Source of the DNA: Acetobacteraceae bacterium
Lineage (GTDB): Bacteria; Pseudomonadota; Alphaproteobacteria; Acetobacterales; Acetobacteraceae
Assembly: GCA_027306955.1 (NCBI GenBank)
Contig: DAHUXX010000277.1
Location: 1-7,396, forward strand
Length of the DNA: 7,396 bases
Reading direction: 5' to 3'
Shown here: positions 6,141-7,396 of the stretch, piece by piece
Position numbering within the stretch: position 1 is the first letter of the stretch
Layout of the letters: the number at the start of each line of letters is the position of its first letter
Translations under genes and position numbers: made by a program
Notes under the pieces: model-generated
Told to the model about the DNA's origin: nothing
What the model saw: only the letters and a program-made list of their open reading frames with translations
Database searches by the model: none

Positions 6141-6548
6141 ATGACGCTCACCATCCTGCAGCCGCCTGGCTGGAAGCGGCCGCGCGGCTATTCCAACGGC
6201 ACCACGGGCGAGGGCCGGATGGTGTTCGTCGCGGGCCAGGTCGGCTGGGACGAACAGGAGGTTTTCGCGCCGGGCGGGCTGGTGGCGCAGGTGGCCCGCG
6301 CGCTGCGCAACATCGTCGCCATCCTGCGCGAGGCGGGCGCCGCGCCCACGGACCTCGCGCGCGTCACCTGGTACGTGAAGGACATGCCGGCGTTCCGCGC
6401 CGCGAGCGAACCGCTGGGCCAGGTGTGGCGCGAGATCATCGGCCGGCACTACCCGGCGATGACCGTGGTCGGCGTGGTGGATTTCATCGACGCCGGCGCG
6501 CTGGTCGAGATCGAGGCGACGGCGCTGGTGCCGCCCGGGCGGAGCTGA
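6141..6548 (+). CDS. RidA/YjgF/YER057c/UK114 family protein lacking the catalytic arginine
   Basis: This 135-residue protein is of full family length. The N-terminal LQPPGWKRPRGYSNG, the FVAGQVGWD strand, the ARALRNIVAILREAG helix, the ARVTWYVKDM strand and the C-terminal ALVEIEATALV are all standard for the family, whose members form trimers with active sites between subunits. In E. coli RidA the imine/enamine deaminase residue R105 lies in PARS and E120 in EIEA. Here the matching stretch is PAMT with M107 at the arginine position, while E123 is kept. By family knowledge, members without this arginine (Rid4-Rid7-type groups) are not active on 2-aminoacrylate, so hydrolysis of reactive imines should not be assumed. 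Start ATG 6141 follows a good AAAGGAA ribosome site. The gene sits 73 bases after the USP-like gene with its own candidate FNR-like site, and meets a convergent acetyltransferase gene six bases after its stop. Confidence 0.92.
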   Translation: MTLTILQPPGWKRPRGYSNGTTGEGRMVFVAGQVGWDEQEVFAPGGLVAQVARALRNIVAILREAGAAPTDLARVTWYVKDMPAFRAASEPLGQVWREIIGRHYPAMTVVGVVDFIDAGALVEIEATALVPPGRS

Positions 6549-6577
6549 CTGCGTTCAGGCGCGCGGCGGCACCAGCG
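6523..6577. terminator. 13-bp inverted repeat across the convergent gene ends, possible bidirectional terminator
   Basis: CGCTGGTGCCGCC (6523-6535) is the exact reverse complement of 6565-6577, with a 29-base loop that contains both stop codons. A further CTGA/TCAG pair (6545-6548 with 6555-6558) nests inside. The left arm lies in the RidA-family gene and the right arm in the acetyltransferase gene. Both genes read it in the same phase, giving Leu-Val-Pro-Pro near each C-terminus. No T-run follows on either strand, so it is not a classic intrinsic terminator, but only 6 bases separate the genes and any termination signal must lie in coding DNA. Confidence 0.4.
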
Positions 6578-7396
6578 GCAGCTCCAGCGCGAGCCGCCGG
6601 TGCGGGCGGAAGCCGGAACGATCGAGGAAGGAAGCGAGCGCGAACTGGTTCCACCCCACCTCGGTGCGCAGCGTCTCGACGCGCAGCGCGCCGAGGTTGA
6701 TCAGCAGCTGCGAGAGCAGAGCGCGCGCGAGCCCCTTGTGCGAGCGTTGCGGATCGACACCGATCGTGTCCATCGCCGCCTCCGGCTCCGCCTGGCCGAA
6801 CTCGCCGAACGCGACGCGCGCCATGACGAAGCCCGCGGGCGCCCCGTCGCGCTCCGCGACGAGCGAGACACGCACGGCGGATTCCTCCATCGCCTCGTCC
6901 ATCTTGCGCGCGAAATAGGCGCCGCGGTCGCGCCCGGTGATGCGCCGGTCGATCGCCACCAGCGCCGGCAGGTCCGCGTGCGTCATGGAGCGCACCGGCA
7001 CGCTGTCGCGCGCCTCGGCGTCCGCGAAGGCGTCCTCGCGCGGCACGGCGCCGAGGATGGGGCGCGCCAGCACCAGCCGCGGCGCCAGCTCGAAGCCGTT
7101 GCGCGCGAAGAAGCCGAGCAGCGCGTGCTCGCGCCAGTCCACCTCCGTCGTCAGCACCGCGGCGCCATGCGCGCGCAGGTGCTCAATGAGATGGCCGAGC
7201 AGCGCGCGGCCGACGCCGCCACCGGAAGCCGCGACGCCGATCGCGTCCAGCGCCGCCTCGCGCCGGTCGGTGCCGAACTCGCCCTCATAGACGCGCGCCA
7301 GCACGAAGCCCGCGACGCCGCCATCGCGCTCGGCGGCGAAGGCGGCGAAGGAGGCGGGCTCGCGCGCAAGCTGGGCGAGCCGGCGGGTGAAGAAGG
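6555..7396 (-). CDS. Tandem GNAT-family N-acetyltransferase (5' end outside the window)
   Basis: The minus-strand frame is open from the right edge to TGA at 6557-6555, giving 280 visible residues. A GTG at 7304-7302 could be called as a start, but the codons beyond it continue the fold (ERDGGVAGF, matching ERDGAPAGF in the second half), so the gene is partial and starts outside. It holds two GNAT domains. The first runs from the edge to about 7061, with acetyl-CoA loop SGGGVGRALL starting at 7226. The second runs from about 7001 to the stop, with loop SHKGLARALL starting at 6743. Both share GFVxARV, GEFG, a DxIGV strand, TEVxW and a final GF. Each has serine at the Q/R position of the [QR]xxGx[GA] motif. 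Substrate is unknown; acetyl-CoA-dependent N-acetylation is the family role. The gene converges on the RidA-family gene. Confidence 0.88.
   Translation of the reverse strand, partial: FFTRRLAQLAREPASFAAFAAERDGGVAGFVLARVYEGEFGTDRREAALDAIGVAASGGGVGRALLGHLIEHLRAHGAAVLTTEVDWREHALLGFFARNGFELAPRLVLARPILGAVPREDAFADAEARDSVPVRSMTHADLPALVAIDRRITGRDRGAYFARKMDEAMEESAVRVSLVAERDGAPAGFVMARVAFGEFGQAEPEAAMDTIGVDPQRSHKGLARALLSQLLINLGALRVETLRTEVGWNQFALASFLDRSGFRPHRRLALELPLVPPRA

Noticed and set aside
7302..7304. GTG as the start of the acetyltransferase gene
   Set aside because: The frame continues to the window edge with residues that match the second GNAT half, so the GTG encodes an internal valine.
1..7396. 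tRNA, rRNA, CRISPR array, insertion sequence or integrase signs
   Set aside because: Coding genes fill nearly all of the window. The gaps (168, 73 and 6 bases) contain no cloverleaf-like region, spaced repeats or transposase remnants that I can see.

Overview
The window is very GC-rich (roughly 70% by eye) and gene-dense, with strong third-position G/C bias. It reads as a chromosomal segment of a GC-rich proteobacterium. An alphaproteobacterium of the Rhodospirillales/Acetobacteraceae type is my best guess from the look of the proteins, but a betaproteobacterium is not excluded. I see no mobile element, tRNA, rRNA or CRISPR array.

Layout, left to right. (1) The last 19 codons of an upstream plus-strand gene end in a TGA that overlaps the GTG start of the next gene (GTGA). 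(2) Positions 57-2618 encode an 853-residue soluble hybrid sensor kinase with PAS, PAS, HisKA, HATPase, REC, REC and a FixJ/NarL-type DNA-binding domain, so sensing, phosphorelay and transcriptional output sit in one chain. (3) The 168-base gap at 2619-2786 holds two close copies and one degenerate copy of a GC-rich dyad. (4) Positions 2787-5234 encode an 815-residue Lon-like protein of the AAA_32 plus Lon_C type. (5) Its stop overlaps the start of a tandem universal-stress-protein-like gene (5231-6067; ATGA). (6) A 73-base gap carries an FNR/FixK-like box and an inverted repeat that covers the Shine-Dalgarno of the next gene. (7) Positions 6141-6548 encode a RidA/YjgF-family protein. (8) Converging on it from the minus strand, 6 bases stop to stop, is a tandem GNAT acetyltransferase gene cut by the right edge (6555-7396).

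The strongest oddity is in the Lon-like protein. Its catalytic lysine (K709) and the surrounding protease motif are intact. The residue that aligns without gaps to the catalytic serine of Lon (43 residues before the lysine) is arginine, R666, in a GDRAS motif where GDSAS is expected. Its P-loop is also degenerate. If the sequence is right, this is a candidate pseudoprotease in a two-gene unit with a stress protein. Similarly, the RidA-family protein has methionine where active RidA enzymes carry the catalytic arginine. The window therefore holds two members of well-known enzyme families that lack a key catalytic residue, next to what may be an oxygen- or redox-responsive regulatory region. The link between kinase, Lon/USP pair and RidA gene is inferred from proximity and from the FNR-like site only.
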